Source: Alphaproteobacteria bacterium
GTDB taxonomy: Bacteria > Pseudomonadota > Alphaproteobacteria > Puniceispirillales > UBA1172
Assembly (NCBI GenBank): GCA_018701255.1
Contig: JABIWM010000077.1
Location: forward strand, 1 to 32,208
Direction: 5' to 3'
DNA: 32,208 nucleotides
Part shown: positions 10,139-19,345 of the stretch, in pieces
Numbering within the stretch: position 1 is the stretch's first letter
How the letters are laid out: each line of letters begins with the position of its first letter
Position numbers and translations under genes: made by a program
The notes under the pieces: generated by a model
Seen by the model: the letters and a program-made list of their open reading frames with translations, nothing else
What the model was told of the DNA's origin: nothing
Databases searched by the model: none

Positions 10139-10336
10139 TTACTTAATTGGCGTAGCACCGGTTTCCATATGAATGATCTTACCATCTTTTAGTGGCTTCT
10201 GAACCAGCATCGCAAACACGGCGTACCGTGCTTTCGGCAGATACATATTGAAAAATCTTTTGCGCCCAAATTCCAGTAGTGGTTGGATTAACAATAGGGT
10301 TTGGATACGCGCAGGATAAGGATAATTCAGCCGCAA
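10139..10336 (-). other. Possible small CDS with TTG start, C-terminal extension, or gene remnant
   Basis: ORF of 65 aa (...FGRKRFFNMYLPKARYAVFAMLVQKPLKDGKIIHMETGATPIK). It is in the same frame as the upstream 356-aa gene, separated only by TAA ACA AGC CGT TAT. Composition looks protein-like, but no family was recognised. Confidence 0.3.
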
Positions 10337-10348
10337 ATAACGGCTTGT

Positions 10349-11419
10349 TTAACTCAAGGCGTGTAACAGATCAGTTGCTTGTTCTTGCGCGGTTTCTGCC
10401 GATAGCTTTTCGATGGGTTTTCCAAGAAATTGAAATAAGGCTTGCTGGGTTTCTTCTGTGAAAAATATGGTTCCGTCTTCGGTCATGCTTGCTATTCCAT
10501 CCCATGGTAAGGACGCTTCGTTAACCGCGATAGCTTGTTGCATCGACCATTCGTCAGGAAGATTAAAGGCCATTCCCGTCTTACTTACCCGGACAGGATA
10601 GCCCCCCACATAATGCCCAATACCGGGCAAATGAATAGCCGTTTCTGTTGCACCGGTCAGGGCGCGCAGGGCGACAAGAGCAGAAGAAGCCGTTACCCGA
10701 TTAAAATGCAAATCATAGGGAAAGGCAAAAGGCTGGCGCAGGGCTTTTTCAGCAATATTAGTAATGTCTTTATTATCTAATGAAGCCTTGAGCATATAAG
10801 GCGGTATTTCATGGGGTATGACATCATTCAAAACGAAATACTCAAATGCGTGTTGCGCGACTAATTTTACGTCAACTTCAGCTGGGTTAGCTCCTAGAGC
10901 GCGGCTGACTTCCATTTGTATCTTGGCGATAGGTTCTTGAACATTACCTATGCCGCAATCAGGCCCAAAACCGGTTCGGTTAAGCATGGCGTTAATCACA
11001 TCCGGAAACGACGCGCCAATCCAGAAAGCATCAATATTAGCCTTAGCGATCTGATTGCGAAAAGTTTGCATCAATGACAAATGCAGAGCAGTGTAACCGG
11101 CAAATGGAATATGAATATTACTAGGTGGCAGTTTCCACCAGGGAAATAGAGAAGGAGCAGAAAAAATATAATCTGGATTTATATTTCTCAGTTTAGTTGG
11201 GAAATCATTGCTATGAACATCTAAATCCTCTGCGATGATTTGTGGAAAATATCCCTCGATCCCTGCCCCTAATAGCGCATTATTAACTCTTTTCTGCGCT
11301 TTATTGATATCTCTGCTGGCAACGATAATAGTAGAAAATATATCGGTTCTTGCAACCGCTTCTAACAGATGTGTCGCAAGTTCGCCAATAGAGATAAAAA
11401 GCAGTGTCGGTTTATTCAT
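10349..11419 (-). CDS. Uncharacterised protein, Rossmann-like N-terminus (possible NAD(P)-binding/opine- or saccharopine-dehydrogenase-like)
   Basis: 356 aa. N-terminal beta-alpha-beta pattern MNKPTLLFISIGELATHLLEAVARTDIFSTIIVASRDINKAQKRV. Family assignment not certain. Confidence 0.75.
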   Translation of the reverse strand: MNKPTLLFISIGELATHLLEAVARTDIFSTIIVASRDINKAQKRVNNALLGAGIEGYFPQIIAEDLDVHSNDFPTKLRNINPDYIFSAPSLFPWWKLPPSNIHIPFAGYTALHLSLMQTFRNQIAKANIDAFWIGASFPDVINAMLNRTGFGPDCGIGNVQEPIAKIQMEVSRALGANPAEVDVKLVAQHAFEYFVLNDVIPHEIPPYMLKASLDNKDITNIAEKALRQPFAFPYDLHFNRVTASSALVALRALTGATETAIHLPGIGHYVGGYPVRVSKTGMAFNLPDEWSMQQAIAVNEASLPWDGIASMTEDGTIFFTEETQQALFQFLGKPIEKLSAETAQEQATDLLHALS

Positions 11420-11491
11420 AATACATATTTTCTAAAATGTTTCTCAAGCCGCATGATAATATTCGCCCAAATTTCTGCTATTCCTCTAGCA

Positions 11492-11521
11492 ATATTCCCC
11501 TTGGCAATATCCCCCTTGGCA
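11492..11521. repeat. 15-bp tandem repeat, 2 clear copies with degenerate flanking copies
   Basis: atattccccttggca / atatcccccttggca, preceded by attcctctagca and followed by atatttaaggca. Intergenic between the Rossmann protein and the XRE gene. Confidence 0.8.
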
Positions 11522-11596
11522 ATATTTAAGGCAAGCATATTTGAGCGGCAAGTAACAGTGTCAGTGCATCCCCGCCACCCAACAAGCATGGTTTTG

Positions 11597-12406
11597 TTAA
11601 GCGGCAACAAAAGCATTTTCACCAGCATCAATGGTATTGTGGATATTCTGGCGAATAAATAAGGGTATTTCTGGGCTGGTTGGATCGAAAATCCCGCATC
11701 CCTTTAGCGCGTTATATCGGTTTACCGATGGGCCAAGAAATTGAAAAATAGAACGATAGCAAGATATATCCTGAACAGATTCCATTGTGTTGCCTAAACC
11801 TAGACCTGAAAAAAACTGCTGGCGGGTTAACGTGGCAAATAAGGTGGTATGCCATATGGTTTGACCAAGCCATCTCTCACGCTCAGATATATAAAGCCTG
11901 TGCCCAGAATAATATGCGATACCGTCATATTTGGTAACACTTGATGATCCGTCAATATTGACCAGTCTTTCAATTGATCGCGTTCCTATAAGCCCATCAA
12001 CCTCAAACAGCTGAATAAGGCTACGTTGAATCATGCTTTTTTTAGCCTTAACAATGAAATGATTGTAATAAAATCCCAAGAATGACCCCATATCATTAAT
12101 AGATTGCGATTTTTTTTGCACCTCGGAAATAAATTTATTTGAAAAGGACTGATTATTCTGGCCAGTTTTAATTGGCCGGATGGTAATCAATTTCCGGAAT
12201 TCATCATGCGGTAAAAGCAGCTCCCAATCCTCTAGCCCGAAATAGTCACAAATCATCTGCAGACTGCGAAGTCTTGGTAAAGACCGGCCTGAGAGATATT
12301 TAGTGAATTGCTGTCTGGATATTTTTATGTCATTGCAAACATCAGTGATTGATGCGCTATATCCGATCAACAGGCGTAAATTTTTGCCTAGATTCTGATG
12401 TTTCAT
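11597..12406 (-). CDS. XRE-type HTH transcriptional regulator
   Basis: 269 aa. N-terminal NLRLLIGYSASITDVCNDIKISRQQFTKYLSGRSLPRLRSLQMICDYFGL is a Cro/XRE-like HTH. C-terminal domain not recognised. Confidence 0.82.
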   Translation of the reverse strand: MKHQNLGKNLRLLIGYSASITDVCNDIKISRQQFTKYLSGRSLPRLRSLQMICDYFGLEDWELLLPHDEFRKLITIRPIKTGQNNQSFSNKFISEVQKKSQSINDMGSFLGFYYNHFIVKAKKSMIQRSLIQLFEVDGLIGTRSIERLVNIDGSSSVTKYDGIAYYSGHRLYISERERWLGQTIWHTTLFATLTRQQFFSGLGLGNTMESVQDISCYRSIFQFLGPSVNRYNALKGCGIFDPTSPEIPLFIRQNIHNTIDAGENAFVAA

Positions 12407-12420
12407 GTTAAATGACCCCC

Positions 12421-12454
12421 TCTTTTCAATAAAATCATCTTTTCAATAAAATCC
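12421..12454. repeat. 17-bp head-to-tail direct repeat, 2 copies (tcttttcaataaaatc[a/c])
   Basis: 12421-12437 tcttttcaataaaatca; 12438-12454 tcttttcaataaaatcc; 16/17 identical. It lies just upstream of the XRE start codon in the divergent intergenic region. Confidence 0.9.
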
Positions 12455-12641
12455 TTAATGACTAGGTGACGCGATAAGCATACTAAAGTTGACTAATAGC
12501 GTCAATAAATAGGGTTTTATCTATATGAATCAGATTAAAATTACGACATAGTTTTTATGTGAGCGTTGATATGGGCTTATTTGAAGGTCAGATCAAACGC
12601 TTTTAATTTCGAGGAGTAATGTTTTAGGGAGGCTAAGCAAA

Positions 12642-14192
12642 ATGTCTGGAAATAAAATGATTAGAAAAATAGAAAGCGTATCAATGCGGCTGGTAACAGC
12701 GTTCATACTGTCGTTCGTTTTCTTAACTGGAACAATTAATATTGTAAGAAGTGATGAATTAAACGTCAGACTCGGAGAAGATTTTACTACACTTGATCCG
12801 GCTTTCTGGCAAAGTGGCGCAGATTTGACAATGATCAATGTGTTATTTCCGAAACTAATCGAATTTAAATCAGGATCAGATTGGGAATATGAACTGCAAG
12901 CCGCTGAGTCCATTGAACAGGTTGATGAATTGACGATCAAATTCACCCTGAAGCCCGGACTTATGTGGACAGACGGTTATGGTGAAGTAACAACCGAAGA
13001 TGTGAAATATTCATATGAACGTTACATCGACCCAGAATTAGCATCACCAATTATCGGCGACTGGCTTCCACTTAAAGAAGTTGAAATTGTCGATAAATAT
13101 AGTGGAATTATTCACCTGAAAGAGCCATTTGCACCAATTTGGTGGAGTACACTTCCTTATTCAAGTGGAGCAATTGTTTCTAAAAAGGCAACAGAAGAAG
13201 CAGGCGGTAAGTTTACAACTGACCCCGGTGCAACAGCTGGTGCTTATAAAATTGAATCATGGACACCTCGCGAAAAGACCGTGTTAGTTCCACATGATGG
13301 TTGGAACGGACCTGAGGTCGGATTTGATAAAATAACAATCTACCCTATTCAGGAACCAAAATCGGCAGAAATAGCTTTTGAAGCAGGTGAAATTGACATT
13401 ACTGAAATCTCAATTGGTTCTGTGCCTAATTATAGAGAGTCATTGCCAGCTGGCGGTGTGCTGGATGTGCGGCCAACGGCTGACTATACCTTTTTGGGCA
13501 TTAATATTGCGAACGAAAAGCTGTCTGACGTTCGCGTAAGACAAGCGATCAAAATGGCCATTGATATTGATGCCATTCTGCAAGGAGCGTATTTTGGCGT
13601 TCCCGAGCAAGCAAGTGGATTAGTTGCACCGGGATTAGTCGGTTATACTGGCATCATGCCCGGCGCCAGAGATGTTCAGGGTGCAAAGGCGTTATTGGAT
13701 GATGCTGGCGTTAGTAATCTAAGCCTGGAGCTTGATGTTCTAAACACAGCTGAATTCATTACGGCGGCACAAATTATTCAGGCCAATCTTGGTGAAATTG
13801 GAATTAACCTGCAAATCAATCAGCTTGATTCAGGTGCGTTCTGGAATGTCGCTGCAGACAGAAAAGAAGATTTGCAGCTTACTTTGAACAACTATACAAG
13901 CCCACCTGATCCATCATGGTCAACACAGTGGTTTCTGCGTGACCAAAAAGGCATCTGGAATTGGGTATGGCTGGATAGCGAGGACTTTGACAACCTGCAC
14001 TTCGCCGCATTGAAAGAGACCGATATGAACAAGCGGTCAGATATGTATGTTGATATGCAGAAAGTCATGGATGAGTCTGGCGGATTTCTATTCATCATGC
14101 ACCCGCCTAGCGTGATCATTTATAGAGACACAATCAACCCGGGACTTTATCCTAATGGTGGGCTGAAGCTGACAGACTTTAAAGCCAATTAA
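12642..14192 (+). CDS. ABC transporter substrate-binding protein, peptide/nickel (SBP_bac_5, Dpp/Opp) family
   Basis: 516 aa with N-terminal signal-like segment. VRLGEDFTTLDPAFW, FTLKPGLMWTDGYGEVTTEDVKYSYERYIDP, VRQAIKMAIDIDAIL are typical. Confidence 0.93.
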   Translation: MSGNKMIRKIESVSMRLVTAFILSFVFLTGTINIVRSDELNVRLGEDFTTLDPAFWQSGADLTMINVLFPKLIEFKSGSDWEYELQAAESIEQVDELTIKFTLKPGLMWTDGYGEVTTEDVKYSYERYIDPELASPIIGDWLPLKEVEIVDKYSGIIHLKEPFAPIWWSTLPYSSGAIVSKKATEEAGGKFTTDPGATAGAYKIESWTPREKTVLVPHDGWNGPEVGFDKITIYPIQEPKSAEIAFEAGEIDITEISIGSVPNYRESLPAGGVLDVRPTADYTFLGINIANEKLSDVRVRQAIKMAIDIDAILQGAYFGVPEQASGLVAPGLVGYTGIMPGARDVQGAKALLDDAGVSNLSLELDVLNTAEFITAAQIIQANLGEIGINLQINQLDSGAFWNVAADRKEDLQLTLNNYTSPPDPSWSTQWFLRDQKGIWNWVWLDSEDFDNLHFAALKETDMNKRSDMYVDMQKVMDESGGFLFIMHPPSVIIYRDTINPGLYPNGGLKLTDFKAN

Positions 14193-14212
14193 AGGCTTCC
14201 AGAAAACAAAAT

Positions 14213-14247
14213 GATGGGGCTGGCCGTTAGCTGGCTCCATCTGTTTT
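14213..14247 (+). terminator. Stem-loop with short U tract between SBP gene and permease gene
   Basis: GATGGGGCTGGC-CGTTA-GCTGGCTCCATC (12-bp stem with three G:U wobbles), followed by tgtttt. Confidence 0.55.
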
Positions 14248-14340
14248 CATGCAATCATGAGCCAGAAAATATCACAGTATGCTTTGTTTAGCTTTAGTGA
14301 GATGATAGACTTTTAACCATAGATGATATTGGACTGATAT

Positions 14341-15285
14341 ATGATTAAGTATACCATTCAGAGAATTCTATTGGCTGTTTTGATCATAGTATGCGCTGTT
14401 GCCACTATGTTTATCATGATTCATGCGGTACCGGGTGATCCCGTAAATGTCATGCTTGGGCCTAGAGCGACTCCGGAAATAAAAGAAGCATTGCGGGCAA
14501 GGCTTCATCTTGATCAGCCGATAACGACCCAGCTGTTTTACTTTTTCAGAGGTCTTTTAATGGGCGATTTCGGATATGATTTACGTTCAAATCGTCCCGT
14601 TCTGGATATTATTTTAGAACAATTTCCTCATACGCTAATTCTGGTAACATCCGCGCTTATCGTGTCAACCATTGGCATACCTGTTGGCCGTTATGCCGCC
14701 ATACATCGTAATGGCACATTTGACCGGATTGTCGGAACGATTTCTGTTTCCATCATCGCCATGCCCGCTATTGTTGTTGGGCTATATATGCTTTTGTTTT
14801 TTTCGGTAGAATTAAGATGGTTTCCGGTGATTGGTGCGGGTGACAAAAACGACTGGCTTGATTATCTATGGCATCTGACTTTGCCGGTCATTACCATCAG
14901 CATTGCCTGGATCGGTTACATCTCGCGGATTGTGCGCGCATCAATGATTGAAGTATTAAGCCAAAATCATGTCCGTATGGCACGCGCATTCGGTTTGCCC
15001 GAATCTAAAGTTATTAACAGATATGCGCTTCGTATTGCTGTCCTGCCATCAATAACCATGCTTGGGGTTAGTGTTGCATTAATTCTGTCAAGTACGGTGA
15101 TTGTTGAAATCATATTTTCGCGCCCCGGTATTGGCAGTCTTTTATACGAATCAGTTCTTAGCCGGAATTACCCATTAGTCATGGGCGCGGTTTTGTTTAG
15201 CACTATTTTCATCGTTGCAGGAACGACCATAGCTGACTTGGTAAATGCCGCCATTGATCCCAGATTACGGAAGGAAAAAGACTAA
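14341..15285 (+). CDS. ABC transporter permease, DppB-type
   Basis: MIKYTIQRILLAVLIIVCAVATMFIMIHAVPGDPVNVMLG N-terminus and EAA-like loop RMARAFGLPESKVINRYALRIAVLPSIT. Confidence 0.94.
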   Translation: MIKYTIQRILLAVLIIVCAVATMFIMIHAVPGDPVNVMLGPRATPEIKEALRARLHLDQPITTQLFYFFRGLLMGDFGYDLRSNRPVLDIILEQFPHTLILVTSALIVSTIGIPVGRYAAIHRNGTFDRIVGTISVSIIAMPAIVVGLYMLLFFSVELRWFPVIGAGDKNDWLDYLWHLTLPVITISIAWIGYISRIVRASMIEVLSQNHVRMARAFGLPESKVINRYALRIAVLPSITMLGVSVALILSSTVIVEIIFSRPGIGSLLYESVLSRNYPLVMGAVLFSTIFIVAGTTIADLVNAAIDPRLRKEKD

Positions 15286-16169
15286 TGTCATCGGGGAAAA
15301 GAGAGCAGGTTGAAATCCGTCGAACAAACAGAATAAAAAGTTTGTTTGGTAAACTTCTTGGTGATCCCATGGGTGCCATAGGGGTGTTGATAGTTGCCAG
15401 TTTTTTGATCATCGCATTATTTGCTGATGTGATTGCCCCTTATGAACCAAATAAAATTGATATTCTTAACAAGTTACAGGGGCCAAGTCTGGATCATCTG
15501 GTCGGCACCGATCAGCTAGGCAGAGATACTCTATCCCGTCTTATTCACGGCACCCAGATTGCGCTTCTTGTTGCCGCCATATCTATTGGTTTAGCTGTTT
15601 TAATCGGCTCAGTTCTTGGCGCGATTGCCGGATATGGCCCGACTTGGCTAGACTTTATTATCATGCTGATTTTTGACACGATGCGATCATATCCGGTGAT
15701 AATGTTTGCTCTTGCGGTGGTCGTGCTTTTTGGCCCCAGCTTAACGACAATCATCATTATTATCATGGCCACATCATTCCCTACCTATGGGCGGTTGATG
15801 CGAACGCAAACACAAACGCTCAGAAAGTCGGAATATATTTTATCCGCGCAAGCGCTAGGCATAAGCACACCGCGCATCTTATTAAGACATATACTACCAA
15901 ACACAATTGGCCCGATTCTGATTGTTGCCAGTATGGATGTTCCATTTGTCATTGCTCTAGAAGCCGGGCTCAGCTTTCTGGGGCTTGGGGTAAGACCACC
16001 TACACCAAGCTGGGGAAGTATATTAAATGATGGGTTTACTTACATCAGAAACTCACCCTGGATTTTGTTTAGCGCGGGCGCGCCTCTCATATTGGTGACG
16101 ATTGGGTTCACTTTTTTAGGCGAACAGCTCCGTGATGTTTTAGATCCAAAAATAAGTAAGGATCGGTAA
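15285..16169 (+). CDS. ABC transporter permease, DppC-type
   Basis: DVIAPYEPNKIDILNKLQGPSLDHLVGTDQLGRDTLSRLIHGTQIAL; EYILSAQALGISTPRILLRHILPNTIGPILI. Start overlaps previous stop (taATG). Confidence 0.95.
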   Translation: MSSGKREQVEIRRTNRIKSLFGKLLGDPMGAIGVLIVASFLIIALFADVIAPYEPNKIDILNKLQGPSLDHLVGTDQLGRDTLSRLIHGTQIALLVAAISIGLAVLIGSVLGAIAGYGPTWLDFIIMLIFDTMRSYPVIMFALAVVVLFGPSLTTIIIIIMATSFPTYGRLMRTQTQTLRKSEYILSAQALGISTPRILLRHILPNTIGPILIVASMDVPFVIALEAGLSFLGLGVRPPTPSWGSILNDGFTYIRNSPWILFSAGAPLILVTIGFTFLGEQLRDVLDPKISKDR

Positions 16170-17851
16170 TGAAAACGTCATTAGAACATGTTCTGGAAAT
16201 TCGTGATCTGACAATTGCATATGGTGAACAGCCGGCAATAAAATCTATTGACCTATGCGTTGGTAATGGTCGCATCGTTGGTATCGTAGGTGAGAGTGGC
16301 AGTGGAAAATCTACGTTAGTGTCGGCCTTAATCGGGTTGCTTTCACATTCGGCAAAAATAACCGGTGGTCATATTTTATTTAGTGATAAGGACCTCACTA
16401 AAATAACCCCACATGAATTCAGAGATATTCGCGGGCATCAAATATCTATGGTTTCACAAGATGCATTAAGCGCACTTAATCCGGTGCTGACCATTGGTGA
16501 TCATTTGATGGATATTCAGTTTCGTGAGCCGATTGGAAATGCTGAAAAAAGAAAAAGGGCAATCGCGGCGCTTCAATCCGTGCATATGCCAGACCCGGAA
16601 GCGCGTTTATCCATGTATCCGCATGAGCTATCGGGCGGCCAGAAACAACGTGTTTCTATCGCCATGGCAATTATGATGCGGCCTAAAATTCTAATTGCGG
16701 ATGAGCCAACAACCGCGCTAGACGCAACATTAGAAGTTGAGATTATCTCGCTGCTTAAAGAGCTGCAGGTAAAGATTGATTGCGCCATGATCTTTGTGAC
16801 ACATCATTTAGGTGTTGTTACTTCTCTTTGCGATGATGTTGTCGTTTTACATAATGGGGTTGTTCAAGAGGCGGGAGTCGTAAGAGAGGTTTTTGTTAAT
16901 CCCCAAAGCCAGTATACGAAAAATCTTTTGCTCTGTGATCCTGCTCATATTAAGGAAAAGTGCCGGCAATTACCCACTATGAGCGCCCCACATGAAAAAA
17001 AGATAGAAAAGAAAACGGCGGCCAAGAAACGTATTGCTATTGATGAAGGCCCTATTTTACAGATCAAGGATTTGGTTGTTAAATTCCGCAAATCCTTTGA
17101 ACTAAAACACATGATTTTGCGAAGCAAACCAGCTGAAATTACGGCGGTTGACAGTGTATCTCTTGATTTATTCAAAGGCGAAACATTGGCAATTGTTGGT
17201 GAGAGTGGTTCCGGCAAGACAACCTTGATCAGGTCTATATTAAAGCTTGTTTCCTGCCAGTCAGGGAGCATTGCTTTTATGGGCAAATCACCATTGACCA
17301 AGGATCGGAAAGAATTGGCATCTATCCGGCGTGACATCGCTCTAGTGTTTCAAGACCCGGTTGGCAGTTTGAGCCCAAGAATGACTATAGAAAGCATCAT
17401 CAGGGAAGCGATGCATCATGGAGCGCCTCGCAACATATCAACGCGAAATGAAGTGGAAAGATTGCTGTTGCTTGTTGGCCTTCCTGCGGCGTTTGCCTCG
17501 CGCTATCCACATGAGATTTCTGGTGGACAGGCACGGCGCGTATGTGTTGCAAGAGCATTGGCGCAACAGCCTAAAATGATCATTGCTGATGAACCAACAG
17601 CAGGACTGGATGTTTCGATACAGGGGGAAATCCTCAATCTGTTATCAGAGCTTCAAGATAGTCTTCAATTGCCAATATTAATCGTTACCCACAATCTTAA
17701 TGTCGTGCGTCATATTAGCGATAGAATGGTGATTATGTTACAGGGTAAAATTGTTGAACAAGGTTCCACAGAAGATATTTTTTCAAACCCCAAACATGAT
17801 TATACAAAACGTCTTCTGGCATCAAATATTCATGTTCTGCCAGCGCCCTAA
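16169..17851 (+). CDS. ABC transporter ATP-binding protein with two fused ATPase domains (DppD-DppF-like)
   Basis: 560 aa. Two Walker A (GESGSGKSTLV, GESGSGKTTLI), two signature motifs (LSGGQKQRVSIA, ISGGQARRVCVA), two Walker B (ILIADEPTTALD, MIIADEPTAGLD). Confidence 0.95.
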   Translation: MKTSLEHVLEIRDLTIAYGEQPAIKSIDLCVGNGRIVGIVGESGSGKSTLVSALIGLLSHSAKITGGHILFSDKDLTKITPHEFRDIRGHQISMVSQDALSALNPVLTIGDHLMDIQFREPIGNAEKRKRAIAALQSVHMPDPEARLSMYPHELSGGQKQRVSIAMAIMMRPKILIADEPTTALDATLEVEIISLLKELQVKIDCAMIFVTHHLGVVTSLCDDVVVLHNGVVQEAGVVREVFVNPQSQYTKNLLLCDPAHIKEKCRQLPTMSAPHEKKIEKKTAAKKRIAIDEGPILQIKDLVVKFRKSFELKHMILRSKPAEITAVDSVSLDLFKGETLAIVGESGSGKTTLIRSILKLVSCQSGSIAFMGKSPLTKDRKELASIRRDIALVFQDPVGSLSPRMTIESIIREAMHHGAPRNISTRNEVERLLLLVGLPAAFASRYPHEISGGQARRVCVARALAQQPKMIIADEPTAGLDVSIQGEILNLLSELQDSLQLPILIVTHNLNVVRHISDRMVIMLQGKIVEQGSTEDIFSNPKHDYTKRLLASNIHVLPAP

Positions 17852-17866
17852 AAACAGGAGTGTAGG

Positions 17867-19300
17867 ATGAATAATGATGATCTTTGCTATATGTCAGCAA
17901 CCGAGGCACTGGCAAAATTTCAAGCGCGTTCCTTATCACCTGTTGAGCTGATCAGTGCCATTATCCATCGGGCTGAAGCCATTCAGGAAAACATTAATCC
18001 TTTTGCCGACTGCTATTTTGATGAGGCGCTTGACGCAGCAAAAGTGTCAGAAAAAAAATACCAGAATCCCGATAACTATCATGGGCAAATGGGACAACTA
18101 GAAGGCTTGCCGTTAGCGGTTAAAGATAGCACGCCAATACAGGGGCGACGTTCAGCAAATGGGTCGCTTATCAATAAAGACCGAATTGATGAGTTCAGTA
18201 ATCCGTCTATTGAACGTCTGCTGGAACATGGTGCTAATCTTTTTGCCCGTACCACCTGTCCGGAATTCTGCTGGTTATTTACATGCCATTCGCGCATGTG
18301 GGGTGTCACGCGCAACCCATGGCGACTTGATATCACGCCCGGCGGCTCATCAGGAGGGTCGGCGGCGGCCCTGGCCGCAGGTGCCGCAACCATAACAACA
18401 GGAAGCGATAGCGCAGGTTCAATTCGGCAACCGGCCAGCCAATGCGGTGTTGTCGGTTACAAACCGCCTTATGGCCGCATGCCACTATCGCCATATAATT
18501 CATTTAATCCATATGTTCAGATTGGCCCCATGGCACGAACGGTGGCAGACACGGCTTTGATGTCAAATGTCATGTCAGGCATGCATCCGCTGGATCACAC
18601 ATCCCTTTCAGATACATGTATATTACCTGAACATCCATTGGATATTGCGGGAATGAAAATAGGCTTTTCTACTGACCTTGGCCATTATGATCTAGATAGT
18701 GATGTTGAGCATGAGTTTTTAACATCGCTCCAGTGTTTGAAAGATGCTGGTGCTTTAATAGAAGACGTTCCGTTGAGCGGCTTGAGTGAAATGATTGAGT
18801 TGTCGCATGGCGCGCAGGAATTCGAAGCGCATGGATTTTTGCAGGACGCCATAGATAATCATTCAGATGTGATTAGTGACTATGTGCCGGAATTACTTGA
18901 AACAGCTCTTAAATATAATGCTGAGGATTTGCAACGATCCAAGTCATTATCTGGTGATATCTGGCAACAAATCCTTGGCCCGATTTTTCAAAAATATGAT
19001 GCTTTCCTTTGTCCCACGGTGGCAACGCCAATGGTTCCGGCAGAACATTGGCAAACCCATACGATATTAGTAGGCGAGCGCCATCTAACCGATACAGAGA
19101 TTACAATGACAGCATTATTCAATCATTTTAGCAGGTGCCCAGTGTTAGCGGTGCCAAGCGGTATCACCAAAGCAGGTCTGCCTTGTGGGCTTCAAATCGT
19201 CGGGCGACCTTATGATGATATGACGGTTTTCCGCGTTGGCACAGCATTAGAAAAAGCCCGCCCATGGTTACAAACACCTGAAAGCCGGCCGGTGCTTTAA
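17867..19300 (+). CDS. Amidase (amidase-signature family), tandem copy 1
   Basis: Lys in LAVKDST, cis-Ser in TPGGSSGGSAAA, nucleophile Ser in TGSDSAGSIRQPAS. Begins 15 nt after the ABC ATPase stop. Confidence 0.93.
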   Translation: MNNDDLCYMSATEALAKFQARSLSPVELISAIIHRAEAIQENINPFADCYFDEALDAAKVSEKKYQNPDNYHGQMGQLEGLPLAVKDSTPIQGRRSANGSLINKDRIDEFSNPSIERLLEHGANLFARTTCPEFCWLFTCHSRMWGVTRNPWRLDITPGGSSGGSAAALAAGAATITTGSDSAGSIRQPASQCGVVGYKPPYGRMPLSPYNSFNPYVQIGPMARTVADTALMSNVMSGMHPLDHTSLSDTCILPEHPLDIAGMKIGFSTDLGHYDLDSDVEHEFLTSLQCLKDAGALIEDVPLSGLSEMIELSHGAQEFEAHGFLQDAIDNHSDVISDYVPELLETALKYNAEDLQRSKSLSGDIWQQILGPIFQKYDAFLCPTVATPMVPAEHWQTHTILVGERHLTDTEITMTALFNHFSRCPVLAVPSGITKAGLPCGLQIVGRPYDDMTVFRVGTALEKARPWLQTPESRPVL

Positions 19301-19345
19301 TTGATAATAATGGAACAACCTAAGATAATTGAAATGAGGAATAAA

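Noticed and set aside
11480-11533. Possible CRISPR-like repeats
   Set aside because: Repeats are directly abutting with no spacers, only 15 bp, and no cas genes are present.
11369-11662. ORFs 11369..11662 (+) and 11416..11631 (-) as small genes (PLAIFPLAISPLAIF / IAKGDIAKGNIARG repeats)
   Set aside because: The repetitive peptides simply result from the 15-bp tandem repeat. Both overlap the ends of neighbouring genes and lack credible ribosome-binding sites.
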